Made by a program: the position numbers and the translations under genes. The notes below the pieces were generated by a model that made no database searches, was not told the origin of the DNA, and was given only the letters and a program-made list of their open reading frames with translations. Shown one piece after another: positions 43,497-53,408 of a stretch of 64,000 nt of DNA; position 1 is the first letter of the stretch, and the number at the start of each line of letters is the position of its first letter. This DNA is from Streptomyces sp. SAT1 (GTDB lineage Bacteria > Actinomycetota > Actinomycetes > Streptomycetales > Streptomycetaceae), in the NCBI RefSeq assembly GCF_001654495.1, contig NZ_CP015849.1, positions 4,625,501 to 4,689,500 on the forward strand, in the 5' to 3' direction.

Positions 43497-44171
43497 GTGG
43501 ACCTTCAGAAGCAGACCGCTCCCCCCGTCACGGAGCTGCGCGCCTCGGACGCCGACCGGGACCGCATCGCCGACATGCTGCGCGACGCCCTCGCCGAGGG
43601 CCGACTGACCGCGGACGAGCACGCCGAGCGCGTCGAGGGGGTGCTGAACGCGAAGACGGTGGGTGAGCTGGAGGTCTTCGTCCAGGACCTGCCCGCCGCC
43701 CACCAGGGCCGTCCCGCACCGGCGTACGCCCCCCGGCGCCCGGCCGAGGACGGCATACCCCAGCAGGCCGACGAGAACGTGGTGGCGGTGTTCAGCTCCG
43801 CCACCCGCCGGGGCCGCTGGCGCGCCGGGCGCAGAGTGCACGCCTACTCGGTCTTCGGCAGCGTCGAGATCGACCTCAGCGAGGCGGTCTTCGAGTACCA
43901 GCAGGTCGTCATCAAGGCCGTCTCGGTCTTCGGCGATGTCCAGATCCGGGTCCCGGAGAACGTCTCGTTGCGCGGCACCGGCGGCGGCGTCCTCGGCAAC
44001 TTCGAGGTGGACACGCTGGACGCCACCGACCCCGACGCCCCCGTCGTCTACGTCGACGGCTGGGCCGTTCTCGGCAATGTGGAGGCGCGGCCCAAGCGCG
44101 GCAAGCTCGTCGCGGACATCCTCGACCGCGTGCAGCGCAAACTCGACAGGCATGTGCGCAAGCACCTGTGA
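43497..44171 (+). CDS. DUF1707/SHOCT-like membrane-associated protein
   Basis: A 224-aa protein from GTG 43497. The N-terminal DUF1707 domain (about 12-65) contains LRASDADRDRIADMLRDALAEGRLTADEHAERV. The C-terminal half has a cell-wall-active-antibiotics-response-like beta-strand repeat (VFGSVEIDLS, VFGDVQIRVP, VLGNFEVDT, VLGNVEARP), four copies of a V-G-V pattern. No clear membrane helix is seen. The role is unknown. The start has no ribosome-binding site and may be leaderless. Confidence 0.8.
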   Translation: MDLQKQTAPPVTELRASDADRDRIADMLRDALAEGRLTADEHAERVEGVLNAKTVGELEVFVQDLPAAHQGRPAPAYAPRRPAEDGIPQQADENVVAVFSSATRRGRWRAGRRVHAYSVFGSVEIDLSEAVFEYQQVVIKAVSVFGDVQIRVPENVSLRGTGGGVLGNFEVDTLDATDPDAPVVYVDGWAVLGNVEARPKRGKLVADILDRVQRKLDRHVRKHL

Positions 44172-44270
44172 GCAAACGGCCGGTTCACAACTGAGTGCAT
44201 AGGCCCGCGCACAGCGGGTAGGCCTTGCTGCATCGTCTCTCGCTCGCGAAGCCGTCGTCAGGAGTAGACC

Positions 44271-44648
44271 GTGCTGCAACCGCCGCCTTCGTCCCCGCAG
44301 ATCGCCGTCGTTCCGGCCCAGCGGGTGCCGACGCGAGACAGGGACCAAGACGCACCCTGGCACACCGAGGCGGTGTGCAGGCGCGACGAGGCCGGGCTGT
44401 TCTTCGCGCCCTCGAAGGAGCCCACCGCCGCCCGGCTCTCGCGCGAGGAGGCCGCCAAGCGGGTCTGCGCCCGCTGTCCGGTGATGGTCGAGTGCCGCGA
44501 GCACGCGCTGCTCCAGCCCGAGCCGTACGGCGTCTGGGGCGGCCTGACCGCCGCCGAGCGCCGGGTCGTCCTGGCCCGCCGCCGCCGGCGCGACGTGGAG
44601 CTGAAGAACGCCGCCCGCGCCACGGGCCGCATAGCGGCGGCCGGCTGA
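44271..44648 (+). CDS. WhiB-like transcription factor
   Basis: A 125-aa Wbl protein. The four cluster ligands are Cys36 (AVCRRDEAGLFF), Cys66, Cys69 (CARCP) and Cys75 (VEC), with the x29, x2 and x5 spacing of the family. The GVWGG turn (about 87-91) and a basic tail (RRRRRD) for DNA contact follow. A [4Fe-4S] cluster and nitric oxide or redox sensing are family properties. It probably works with the primary sigma factor. CAGGAG lies about 6 nt before the GTG. The gene order next to glpX suits the wblI locus, but I do not assign the symbol. Confidence 0.92.
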   Translation: MLQPPPSSPQIAVVPAQRVPTRDRDQDAPWHTEAVCRRDEAGLFFAPSKEPTAARLSREEAAKRVCARCPVMVECREHALLQPEPYGVWGGLTAAERRVVLARRRRRDVELKNAARATGRIAAAG

Positions 44649-44747
44649 CCCACCGGGCGCGCTCCCGGCCTCCGGCCGCTGCCCGGTCTCCGGCGCGGGC
44701 GGCACGACTGGCGCGTACGGCACGACTGGCGCGCGCGGTACGACTGC

Positions 44748-44777
44748 GGGGCGCTCCCTCCGCACCGGGAGCGCCCC
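44748..44777. terminator. Terminator between wbl gene and glpX
   Basis: Perfect 11-bp arms GGGGCGCTCCC / GGGAGCGCCCC between convergent genes. Confidence 0.75.
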
Positions 44778-44833
44778 CATGGCCGGGGCGGGGCCGTACA
44801 CACGTCCGTGCGCGGGCCGCCTGCCGGCCTCCG

Positions 44834-45868
44834 CTACTTCGCGCGGTCGAAGTCGATCGCGCTGTACGCGCGCAGCTTGCTCAGCCGGTGCTCGGAGTCG
44901 ATCCGGCGGACCGTGCCCGACTTGGAGCGCATCACGATCGAGTCGGTCGTCGCCGTCTCCGAGCGGTAGCGCACCCCGCGCAGCAGCTCGCCGTCGGTGA
45001 TGCCGGTGGCGACGAAGAAGACGTTCTCGCCGGTGACCAGGTCCTCGGTGGTCAGCACCCGGTCGAGGTCGTGCCCGGCGTCCAGCGCCCGCTGCCGCTC
45101 GTCGTCGTCCTTGGGCCACAGCTTGCCCTGGATGGTGCCGCCCAGGCACTTCACGGCGCACGCCGAGATGATGCCCTCGGGCGTGCCGCCGACGCCGAGC
45201 AGCAGGTCGATGCCGGTGCCGTCGCGCAGCGCCAGGATCGAACCGGCGACGTCACCGTCGGAGATCAGCTTGATCCGGGCCCCGGTCTCCCGGATCTCCC
45301 GGATGATGCCCTCGTGCCGCGGCCGGTCCAGGACGACCACGGTGACGTCCTCGGGCGTCGCCCGCTTGGCCTTGGCGACCCGCTTGATGTTCACCGACAC
45401 CGGCGCGTCGATGTCGACGAAGTCGGCCGCCTCCGGGCCGGTGACCAGCTTGTCCATGTAGAACACGGCGGACGGGTCGAACATGGCGCCGCGCTCGGTG
45501 GCGGCCAGGACCGCGATCGCGTTGTGCATGCCCTTGGCGGTCAGCGTGGTGCCGTCGATCGGGTCGACGGCGATGTCGACCTCCGGGCCGGTCCCGTCGC
45601 CCACGCGCTCCCCGTTGAAGAGCATCGGGGCCTCGTCCTTCTCCCCCTCGCCGATGACGACGACGCCGTTCATCGAGACGGTGGAGACGAGGGTGCGCAT
45701 GGCGCGGACGGCCGCGCCGTCGGCGCCGTTCTTGTCACCGCGCCCGACCCAGCGGCCCGCGGCCATCGCGGCGGCCTCGGTCACCCGGACCAGTTCGAGG
45801 GCGAGGTTGCGGTCGGGAGCTTCGGAGGGAACGTCGAGCTCGGACGGCAAGTGATGATGTTCGGTCAT
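44834..45868 (-). CDS. glpX: Fructose-1,6-bisphosphatase, class II (GlpX)
   Basis: A 344-aa enzyme. Metal and phosphate residues appear in GRGDKNGADGAAVRAMR, VIGEGEKDEAP, VDPIDGTTLTAKG, DGDVAGSILAL and GVGGTPEGIISACAVK. It makes fructose 6-phosphate in gluconeogenesis and is the only fructose-bisphosphatase class in most actinobacteria. It is divergent from the DUF4245 gene. Confidence 0.96.
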   Translation of the reverse strand: MTEHHHLPSELDVPSEAPDRNLALELVRVTEAAAMAAGRWVGRGDKNGADGAAVRAMRTLVSTVSMNGVVVIGEGEKDEAPMLFNGERVGDGTGPEVDIAVDPIDGTTLTAKGMHNAIAVLAATERGAMFDPSAVFYMDKLVTGPEAADFVDIDAPVSVNIKRVAKAKRATPEDVTVVVLDRPRHEGIIREIRETGARIKLISDGDVAGSILALRDGTGIDLLLGVGGTPEGIISACAVKCLGGTIQGKLWPKDDDERQRALDAGHDLDRVLTTEDLVTGENVFFVATGITDGELLRGVRYRSETATTDSIVMRSKSGTVRRIDSEHRLSKLRAYSAIDFDRAK

Positions 45869-45995
45869 CGGAGCGCACCTTTCTGATACGACGACGGCCG
45901 GATGAGGGTTATGGCCATGACTCTATCCCCGGGTAGGCACTATGAGCAGGGGACCCCACGGATGAGCGCTCCGGGCACCTGCGACGATAGGGGGC

Positions 45996-46520
45996 GTGGC
46001 AGGCTCGAACGGCAAGCAGAAGACAGTCCGGGGCACGATCCTCACCCTGATCGTGATCGTGGCGACCGCGGCGGTCGCCTACCTCTTCGTCCCGCACGAC
46101 GATCACGCCCCCGACATCAAGCGGGTCGACTACCGCGTGGAACTGATCACGGCACGCCGCGCCGCCGCCTACCCGGTGGCCGCGCCCGAGGGCCTGCCCG
46201 ACACCTGGAAGGCCACCTCGGTCCGCTACCGCGCCGACGAGGGCGACCGCTGGCACCTCGGTTTTCAGGACCCCGACGGCCAGTACGTCACCGTCGAGCA
46301 GTCCACGGCCAAGCGCAAGGACTTCATCGACGACGCCAGCCAGGGCTCCCGGGCCACCAAGGTCACCCAGGAGATCGCCGGCCGCACCTGGACCCGGTAC
46401 ACCGGCGGCCGCTACGACGCCCTGGTCAACGAGGGCGCCAAGGGCGCCACCACGGTGGTCGCGGGCACCGCGTCCTTCGCACAGCTCACGAAGATGGCGG
46501 AGGCGCTGAAGACGTCCTGA
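45996..46520 (+). CDS. DUF4245 membrane-anchored protein
   Basis: A 174-aa protein with one N-terminal helix (about 13-33, ILTLIVIVATAAVAYLFV) and an outer domain (about 45-170) with YRVELITARRAAAYPVAAPEGLP, GFQDPDGQYVTVEQS and RYTGGRYDALV. DUF4245 is an actinobacterial family of unknown function. It is convergent with xseB and divergent from glpX. The start is GTG. Confidence 0.8.
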   Translation: MAGSNGKQKTVRGTILTLIVIVATAAVAYLFVPHDDHAPDIKRVDYRVELITARRAAAYPVAAPEGLPDTWKATSVRYRADEGDRWHLGFQDPDGQYVTVEQSTAKRKDFIDDASQGSRATKVTQEIAGRTWTRYTGGRYDALVNEGAKGATTVVAGTASFAQLTKMAEALKTS

Positions 46521-46551
46521 GGGGGCGGGCCGGGGCGCTCCTCCGCGCGCG

Positions 46552-46806
46552 CTACTCCTCGCCGCCGTCCGCCGCGTCCGCGTCCTGGGCGGCCTCCTCC
46601 GCGAGGGCCGCGTCCAGCCGGGCGCGGGCGCCCTCCAGCCAGCGGCGGCAGACCTTGGCCAGTTCCTCGCCGCGCTCCCACAGGGCGAGGGACTCCTCCA
46701 GGCTCGTCCCGCCCGCCTCCAGCCGCCGGACGACGTCGATCAGCTCGTCCCGTGCCTGCTCGTAGCCCAGCGCCTCGTCCGCCGGTGCCGCCGCCTCGCC
46801 CGTCAT
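46552..46806 (-). CDS. xseB: Exodeoxyribonuclease VII small subunit
   Basis: An 84-aa helical-hairpin subunit with LGYEQARDELIDVVRRLEAGGTSLEESLALWERGEELAKVC, the family core. It binds XseA to form the single-strand DNA exonuclease. It follows xseA by 49 bp. The acidic C-terminal tail is ordinary for the family. Confidence 0.93.
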   Translation of the reverse strand: MTGEAAAPADEALGYEQARDELIDVVRRLEAGGTSLEESLALWERGEELAKVCRRWLEGARARLDAALAEEAAQDADAADGGEE

Positions 46807-46855
46807 GCGTTCATCCCTGTCGGCTCGTCCCTGTTCGTGCGGGTTCGTATGTCGT

Positions 46856-48214
46856 TCATTCGTCGGTGCCGGTGCCGGTGCCGGTGCCGGTGCCGGTGCC
46901 GGTGCCGGTGCCGGTGCCGGTGTCAGCGTTGGCGTCCGCTTCCGGCCGCCGGTCCGCTTCCGCCGTGCCCGCCGTGTCGACTGCTTCCGCCGGGCTCACG
47001 TCGTCGTCCGCGCCGACCCGTACGGTGAACTCTCCCTCGGAGACCCGCGCGCGCAGCGTCTCGTCCGCCGTCACCTCGGCGGGATCGCGGACCACATGAC
47101 CGTCGGCGCGCTGGAGCACGGCGTATCCGCGCCGGAGCGTGGCGGCGGGGGAGAGGGCCACCACGCGCGCGCGGGTGTGCGCCAGCTCGGAGTCGGCGCG
47201 GTCCAGCAGATGCCGCAGGGTGCGCCGGCTCCGGTCCACCAGCGCGGCCACATGGTCCGCCCGCTCGTCGACCATGCGGTGCGGATCCTCCATGCACGGG
47301 CGCGCGAGCGCGTGCGCGAGCCCGCGCTCCTCGCGCTCGACATGCGCCTGTACGCACCTGCGCGCCCGGTCGCGCAACTGCCGTACCCGCTCGGCCTCCT
47401 CGCCGACGTCCGGCACGACCTTCTTGGCGGCGTCGGTGGGCGTGGAGGCGCGCAGGTCGGCGACGTAGTCCAGCAGCGGGGTGTCCGGCTCGTGGCCGAT
47501 CGCGGAGACGACCGGCGTACGGCAGGCGGCGACCGCGCGGACGAGCTGCTCGTCGGAGAAGGGCAGCAGATCCTCCACGCTGCCGCCGCCGCGCGCCACG
47601 ACGATCACATCGACCTCGTCGAGCGCGTCCAGCTCTTTGACGGCCTGCACGACCTGCGGGACGGCGTGCACCCCCTGCACGGGCACATTGCGTACCTCGA
47701 AGCGGACGGCGGGCCAGCGGTGCCGGGCGTTCTCCAGGACGTCCCGCTCGGCGGCGGAGGCCCGGCCGCACACCAGTCCGATCAGCTGCGGCAGGAAGGG
47801 CAGCGACTTCTTGCGGTCCGGCGCGAAAAGACCCTCCGCCGCCAGGCTCTTCTTCAGCTGCTCCAGGCGGGCCAGCAGCTCGCCGACGCCGACCGGCCGT
47901 ATCTCGGCGGCCCGCAGCGACAGCTGCCCGCGCGGGGCGTACCACTCGGGCTTGGCGTGCACGACGACCCGGGCGCCCTCCCCGACGACGTCGGCGACCG
48001 CGTCGAACACCTCGCGGAAGCAGGTCACGCCGACGGAGATGTTGTACGACGGATCGCGCAGCGTCAGGAAGACCACGCCCGCGCCCGGCCGCCGCGACAA
48101 CTGCGTGATCTGCCCCTCGACCCACACCGCGCCGAGCCGGTCGATCCAGCCGCCGATGAGCCGGGAGACCTCGCCGACGGGCAGCGGAGCGCCGGGGGAC
48201 GTGGAGACAGCCAT
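46856..48214 (-). CDS. xseA: Exodeoxyribonuclease VII large subunit
   Basis: ATG 48214 is preferred (452 aa). The N-terminal OB fold (about 12-100) has VWVEGQITQLSRRPGAGVVFLTLRD. The catalytic core (about 125-310) has LPQLIGLVCGRASAAERDVLEN, VIVVARGGGSVEDLLPFSD, ISAIGHEPDTPLLDYVADLRASTPT. A helical part (about 315-400) binds XseB. The C-terminal tail (about 425-452) is a pure Thr-Gly repeat coded by hexamers, absent from the family norm. The enzyme degrades single-stranded DNA in repair. Confidence 0.95.
   Translation of the reverse strand: MAVSTSPGAPLPVGEVSRLIGGWIDRLGAVWVEGQITQLSRRPGAGVVFLTLRDPSYNISVGVTCFREVFDAVADVVGEGARVVVHAKPEWYAPRGQLSLRAAEIRPVGVGELLARLEQLKKSLAAEGLFAPDRKKSLPFLPQLIGLVCGRASAAERDVLENARHRWPAVRFEVRNVPVQGVHAVPQVVQAVKELDALDEVDVIVVARGGGSVEDLLPFSDEQLVRAVAACRTPVVSAIGHEPDTPLLDYVADLRASTPTDAAKKVVPDVGEEAERVRQLRDRARRCVQAHVEREERGLAHALARPCMEDPHRMVDERADHVAALVDRSRRTLRHLLDRADSELAHTRARVVALSPAATLRRGYAVLQRADGHVVRDPAEVTADETLRARVSEGEFTVRVGADDDVSPAEAVDTAGTAEADRRPEADANADTGTGTGTGTGTGTGTGTGTDE
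46865..46924 (-). repeat. Hexanucleotide microsatellite in xseA
   Basis: Nine exact copies of GGTGCC (plus one GGTGTC) on the plus strand, coding alternating Gly-Thr at the end of XseA. The unit is a multiple of three, so slippage keeps the frame and changes only tail length. Confidence 0.9.
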
Positions 48215-48369
48215 GCCCGCGAGCGTAACGGTCACCACCGACACCGCCGGCATCACCGACGCCACGGGGACGGTCCGCGCGCCCCCGGGCCGCCGGCCGC
48301 TGCCTCGGCTCCCGGGCCGCGCACCCTCGGGATCTTCGGCGCGGCGCGGACGGCCTTACGATGGGGGCC

Positions 48370-49377
48370 ATGACTGCTACGTCTGGCCGCCGTGTCCTGC
48401 TCGCCGCCCCCCGGGGCTACTGCGCGGGTGTGGACCGCGCCGTGATCGCCGTCGAGAAAGCCCTGGAGCAGTACGGGGCTCCGGTGTACGTCCGGCACGA
48501 GATCGTCCACAACAAGTACGTCGTGCAGACCCTGGAGAAGAAGGGCGCGATCTTCGTCGAGCGGACAGAGGAGGTGCCGCCGGGCAACATCGTGATGTTC
48601 TCGGCGCACGGCGTGGCACCCGTCGTGCACGAGGAGGCCGCGCGCGGCCGGCTCGCCACCATCGACGCCACCTGCCCCCTGGTCACCAAGGTCCACAAGG
48701 AGGCCGTCCGCTTCGCCAAGGAGGACTACGACATCCTCCTGATCGGCCACGAGGGCCACGAGGAGGTCATCGGCACCTCCGGCGAGGCCCCCGACCACAT
48801 CACGCTCGTCGACGGCCCCGAGGACGTGGCGAAGGTCGAGGTGCGCGACCCGTCGCGGGTGGTGTGGCTCTCGCAGACCACGCTCTCCGTCGACGAGACG
48901 ATGGAGACGGTCGACGCCCTCAAGGAGAAGTTCCCGCAGCTCATCTCGCCGCCCAGCGACGACATCTGCTACGCCACGCAGAACCGCCAGCTCGCCGTCA
49001 AGCAGATGGGCGCCGAGGCGGACCTCGTCATCGTGGTCGGCTCGCGCAACTCCTCCAACTCCAAGCGCCTGGTGGAGGTCGCCAAGCTCGCGGGCGCGGA
49101 CCAGGCGTACCTGGTGGACTTCGCCGACGAGATCGACGAGTCCTGGCTGGAGGGTGTCAGCACGGTCGGTGTGACCTCGGGCGCCTCGGTGCCGGAGATC
49201 CTGGTCGAGCAGGTGCTCGAATGGCTCGGCGCACGCGGTTTCGAGGACGTGGAGATCGTCAAGGCGGCCGAGGAGTCCATCATCTTCTCGCTGCCCAAGG
49301 AGCTGCGCCGGGACCTGCGCGAGGAGGCGGCGACCCTGGCCACCGAGCGCGGCGGCTCGGGCACGCCGGAGGACTGA
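48370..49377 (+). CDS. ispH: 4-Hydroxy-3-methylbut-2-enyl diphosphate reductase
   Basis: A 335-aa IspH/LytB. The three cluster cysteines are in PRGYCAGVDRAV, ATCPLVTKVH and DICYATQNRQ. It catalyses the last step of the MEP pathway, making IPP and DMAPP through a [4Fe-4S] centre. ATG 48370 (MTATSG) is used because homologues begin there; an in-frame ATG lies at 48361. The prenyl precursors feed the cis-prenyl transferase at 21.2 kb. Confidence 0.96.
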   Translation: MTATSGRRVLLAAPRGYCAGVDRAVIAVEKALEQYGAPVYVRHEIVHNKYVVQTLEKKGAIFVERTEEVPPGNIVMFSAHGVAPVVHEEAARGRLATIDATCPLVTKVHKEAVRFAKEDYDILLIGHEGHEEVIGTSGEAPDHITLVDGPEDVAKVEVRDPSRVVWLSQTTLSVDETMETVDALKEKFPQLISPPSDDICYATQNRQLAVKQMGAEADLVIVVGSRNSSNSKRLVEVAKLAGADQAYLVDFADEIDESWLEGVSTVGVTSGASVPEILVEQVLEWLGARGFEDVEIVKAAEESIIFSLPKELRRDLREEAATLATERGGSGTPED

Positions 49378-49438
49378 GGGCCGCCGGGCGCCCTCACGGC
49401 GGCACGTGACTGTCGGTGGCGCGTCGTAACGTGGTGCC

Positions 49439-50191
<753 letters not shown>

Positions 50192-50230
50192 CGGCTCCCC
50201 TCCGGCCCGGCGGCCCACCGGCTCACCGGT

Positions 50231-50929
50231 CTACCGGCGGGTGCGGCCGCGCATGCGGGCGGACCCGGACGGTGCCGCCGTCGAGGCCGAGGACACCGGC
50301 CGAGGCCGCTGCCGGGACCGGGCCGGGGCGGCGGAGGCAGCACGCTCGGCACCATGCGCGGCACCCCGTGCGGCACCGCGCCGTACGAGCGCGACGACCC
50401 CCGCGAGCAGCGTGCCGCCGTACAGCCACAGCGCCTGGGTGGCGAGGCCGGTCACCAGGCCCACCAGTGTGCCGAGGACACCGCTGTCGCCGTCGGCCAC
50501 GGGCAGCAGGCCCACGGTGAAGCCGAGGGGCGCCACCACGGGCGCGGTCAGCACGTCGCCCGGACGCATCCAGAGCGCGGTAAGTACGCACACCGGCAGG
50601 AACAGCACGCCGTAGACGGCGGGCGAACCGCCCAGCAGCAGTGCGTCCAGGCAGCCGAGCACGAGCATGGCCGCACCGCAGAAGAGGCCGCCCCCGAGGC
50701 CGGTCAGCCGGGGGTTCGGCGACTGCCGCAGCCGCCGCACGAGGGCGGCCGGGCCGCGGAGGCCCGGCCCGGCTGTCGGCCGCGGCGCCCGCGCGGCCGG
50801 GCCGGGCCCGCGCCCCCCCGTCCGCTCCGGGCGGGGAGCGTGGGGGCGGCCCCGGGCTCCTTGTCCGGGCAGGGGCGGCCTGCCGCGTCGCGGTCCGTGC
50901 TGCTGAGGTCGCGTCCTGGGTTGCTCCAC
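50231..50929 (-). CDS. DUF6542 polytopic membrane protein
   Basis: A 232-aa protein. The N-terminus (1-70) is a basic Pro/Arg-rich region. Four helices follow (about 80-102, 105-125, 128-150, 155-180), matching DUF6542: GLGGGLFCGAAMLVLGCLDALLL, YGVLFLPVCVLTALWM, APVVAPLGFTVGLLPVAD and TGLATQALWLYGGTLLAG. The C-terminus is basic. The function is unknown. It is convergent with ppgK. Confidence 0.75.
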   Translation of the reverse strand: MEQPRTRPQQHGPRRGRPPLPGQGARGRPHAPRPERTGGRGPGPAARAPRPTAGPGLRGPAALVRRLRQSPNPRLTGLGGGLFCGAAMLVLGCLDALLLGGSPAVYGVLFLPVCVLTALWMRPGDVLTAPVVAPLGFTVGLLPVADGDSGVLGTLVGLVTGLATQALWLYGGTLLAGVVALVRRGAARGAAHGAERAASAAPARSRQRPRPVSSASTAAPSGSARMRGRTRR

Positions 50930-51104
50930 TGCTCCAACCTAGGTCTGTTTATGTGTTGAATAGGCCGTTTGACACGCCGCACGGCCCGGCGGGCCGGGGA
51001 GCCGGCCGGCGTGCGAACCGCCGCGAGGGGCGGGGCGCCGCACGCCGTAGACTGGTGGATCGGCCGCCTGGCCCCCAGTCTCCTCACGTACGGGAAGTCG
51101 CAAC

Positions 51105-52193
<1,089 letters not shown>

Positions 52194-52474
52194 CGGCTGA
52201 CATATCACCACGTCGCTGATCTGGCAAACATGCAGGTCAGGAGGGTTCCGGCTCTTCGGGGTCGGGCCCTTTGTTTTTTCCCGTGCTGGGATGGTGCTGG
52301 GATAGCTGACCCCTCGTCACCTGTCATCACCCCTGCTCATCCCTACCGTGCTGGGATCGTGCTGGGATGGGATGGGGGTGCCCGTGCTGGGATTTGCGTG
52401 AGCTGGGCGCTGACCGAGCTGTGAAGGTAGTGCAGACGTGGCGCTTTTCCTACTCGTTTGACACAATCGGGGAT
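52194..52474. other. Repeat-rich gap between ychF and the toxin-antitoxin genes
   Basis: A 281-bp region, less GC-rich than its neighbours. A T-run (CCCTTTGTTTTTT, 52268-52280) follows a weak dyad and may terminate ychF. Five copies of GTGCTGGGAT follow at 52283, 52294, 52348, 52359 and 52384. The next gene starts at 52475. Confidence 0.6.
52283..52393 (+). repeat. Five direct copies of GTGCTGGGAT
   Basis: The exact 10-mer occurs at 52283-52292, 52294-52303, 52348-52357, 52359-52368 and 52384-52393, as two close pairs (11 bp apart) and one single copy. It is directly upstream of the VapB-like gene. Confidence 0.8.
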
Positions 52475-52759
52475 ATGGCTGAGGCGACGTACAGCATCGG
52501 GGAAGGGCCAGCGACGCGGGTGAGCTTGTCGCTGCCGGAGGGGACCGCGGAGGCGATCCGGGCTCGCGTGGGCAAGCGGGAGTTCTCCGCGTTCATCGCC
52601 GAGGCGGTCGAGCGTGAGCTGCGCGGGCAGGTCCTGGACGAGTACCTGGCGGACTACGAGAGCCGCAAGGGGCCGGTCTCCGAGCCGGCTCGTCAGCGGG
52701 CGCGGCAGGTCTTCGACGAGGTGTTCGCCGAGGAGGCCGAGTGGCCCGCCGCAGGCTGA
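52475..52759 (+). CDS. VapB-like antitoxin
   Basis: A 94-aa protein from ATG 52475; no good ribosome-binding site, so translation may be leaderless. The N-terminal part (about 10-55) has TRVSLSLPEGTAEAIRARVGKREFSAFIAEAVERELR, a ribbon-helix-helix-like segment. The C-terminal helix (about 55-94) has EYLADYESRKGPVSEP and acidic residues and would wrap the toxin. It overlaps the VapC-like gene by 19 bp. The pair forms a type II toxin-antitoxin system. Confidence 0.85.
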   Translation: MAEATYSIGEGPATRVSLSLPEGTAEAIRARVGKREFSAFIAEAVERELRGQVLDEYLADYESRKGPVSEPARQRARQVFDEVFAEEAEWPAAG

Positions 52760-53154
52760 GTCACGAGGGGACGCTCGTCCTCGACAGCGAGGGACTCTCG
52801 AAGCTGCTCGCTGACGAAGAACAGGTGGTGGCTCTGATCGCCGAGGCGCGCTCGCGTGGCATGGAGGTCGTGATCAGTGCGCTCACCATCATCGAGGCCG
52901 TCCACGCCCGTACGAACAAGTCACGCCTGAACTGGGTGCTTTCCGGGCTGCGGGTCGTCCCGGTCGGTGACGAGGAGGCGAGGGCTGCCTCGAAGTTGCT
53001 GATGAATGCCGGATTGCACGGACACAAGTACGCGATCGATGCGGCCGTCGCCGAGGCCGCGCTGCGACAGCACCGCCCCGTGGTCATGCTGACTTCCGAT
53101 ATTGACGACATGGCCAAGCTGTGCGGCGAGCGGGTCCGGCTCGTGGCGGTGTGA
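52741..53154 (+). CDS. VapC-like PIN-domain toxin
   Basis: A 137-aa PIN protein. The acidic residues of the ribonuclease site are Asp15 (VLDSEGL), Glu52 (TIIEAVH), Asp100 (YAIDAAVAEA) and Asp110 (TSDIDD). Length and layout match VapC. Target RNA is unknown; it may be a tRNA, rRNA or mRNA. It is co-translated with the antitoxin gene through the overlap. A hairpin terminator is at 53337-53364. Confidence 0.88.
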   Translation: MARRRLSHEGTLVLDSEGLSKLLADEEQVVALIAEARSRGMEVVISALTIIEAVHARTNKSRLNWVLSGLRVVPVGDEEARAASKLLMNAGLHGHKYAIDAAVAEAALRQHRPVVMLTSDIDDMAKLCGERVRLVAV

Positions 53155-53336
53155 TTTCCCTGGTCCGGCTTCTTCCTTGCGACGGTTGACTGGTGGGTGG
53201 CGGTGCAGTCCAGGCCGGGGGCCGAGACGCCGCACGTGCGGTCGGCGTTCACTCGCCAGAACTGAAGCAGAGGATCACCTGGGCGTGGTCGGTCAGGGGC
53301 ATCATCTGCGGCGATGGCCGGTCCAGCCGTTCAGAA
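53155..53336. other. Spacer after the toxin gene
   Basis: About 180 bp. It reads as non-coding with low-quality open frames only. I checked for tRNA-like TTC(A/G)A stem-loop signals and saw none. Confidence 0.5.
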
Positions 53337-53375
53337 GGGGCCCGACTCCGAGGAGTCGGGCCCCTTGTTGTTTCC
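53337..53375 (+). terminator. Intrinsic terminator downstream of the toxin-antitoxin pair
   Basis: Perfect 12-bp arms GGGGCCCGACTC / GAGTCGGGCCCC with a CGAG loop, followed by TTGTTGTTT. Convergent with the next gene. Confidence 0.85.
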
Positions 53376-53408
53376 TCGCTCGCGGGAGGCGTCCCGGGAG
53401 GCAGTCGG

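Noticed and set aside
52194..52474. An attachment site of an integrated element
   Set aside because: There is no adjacent tRNA, integrase or excisionase gene, and no matching copy at the other end of the suspected island.
53155..53336. A tRNA or other structural RNA gene after the toxin gene
   Set aside because: No T-loop-like motif or acceptor-stem pairing could be found by eye; the hairpin there is a simple terminator.
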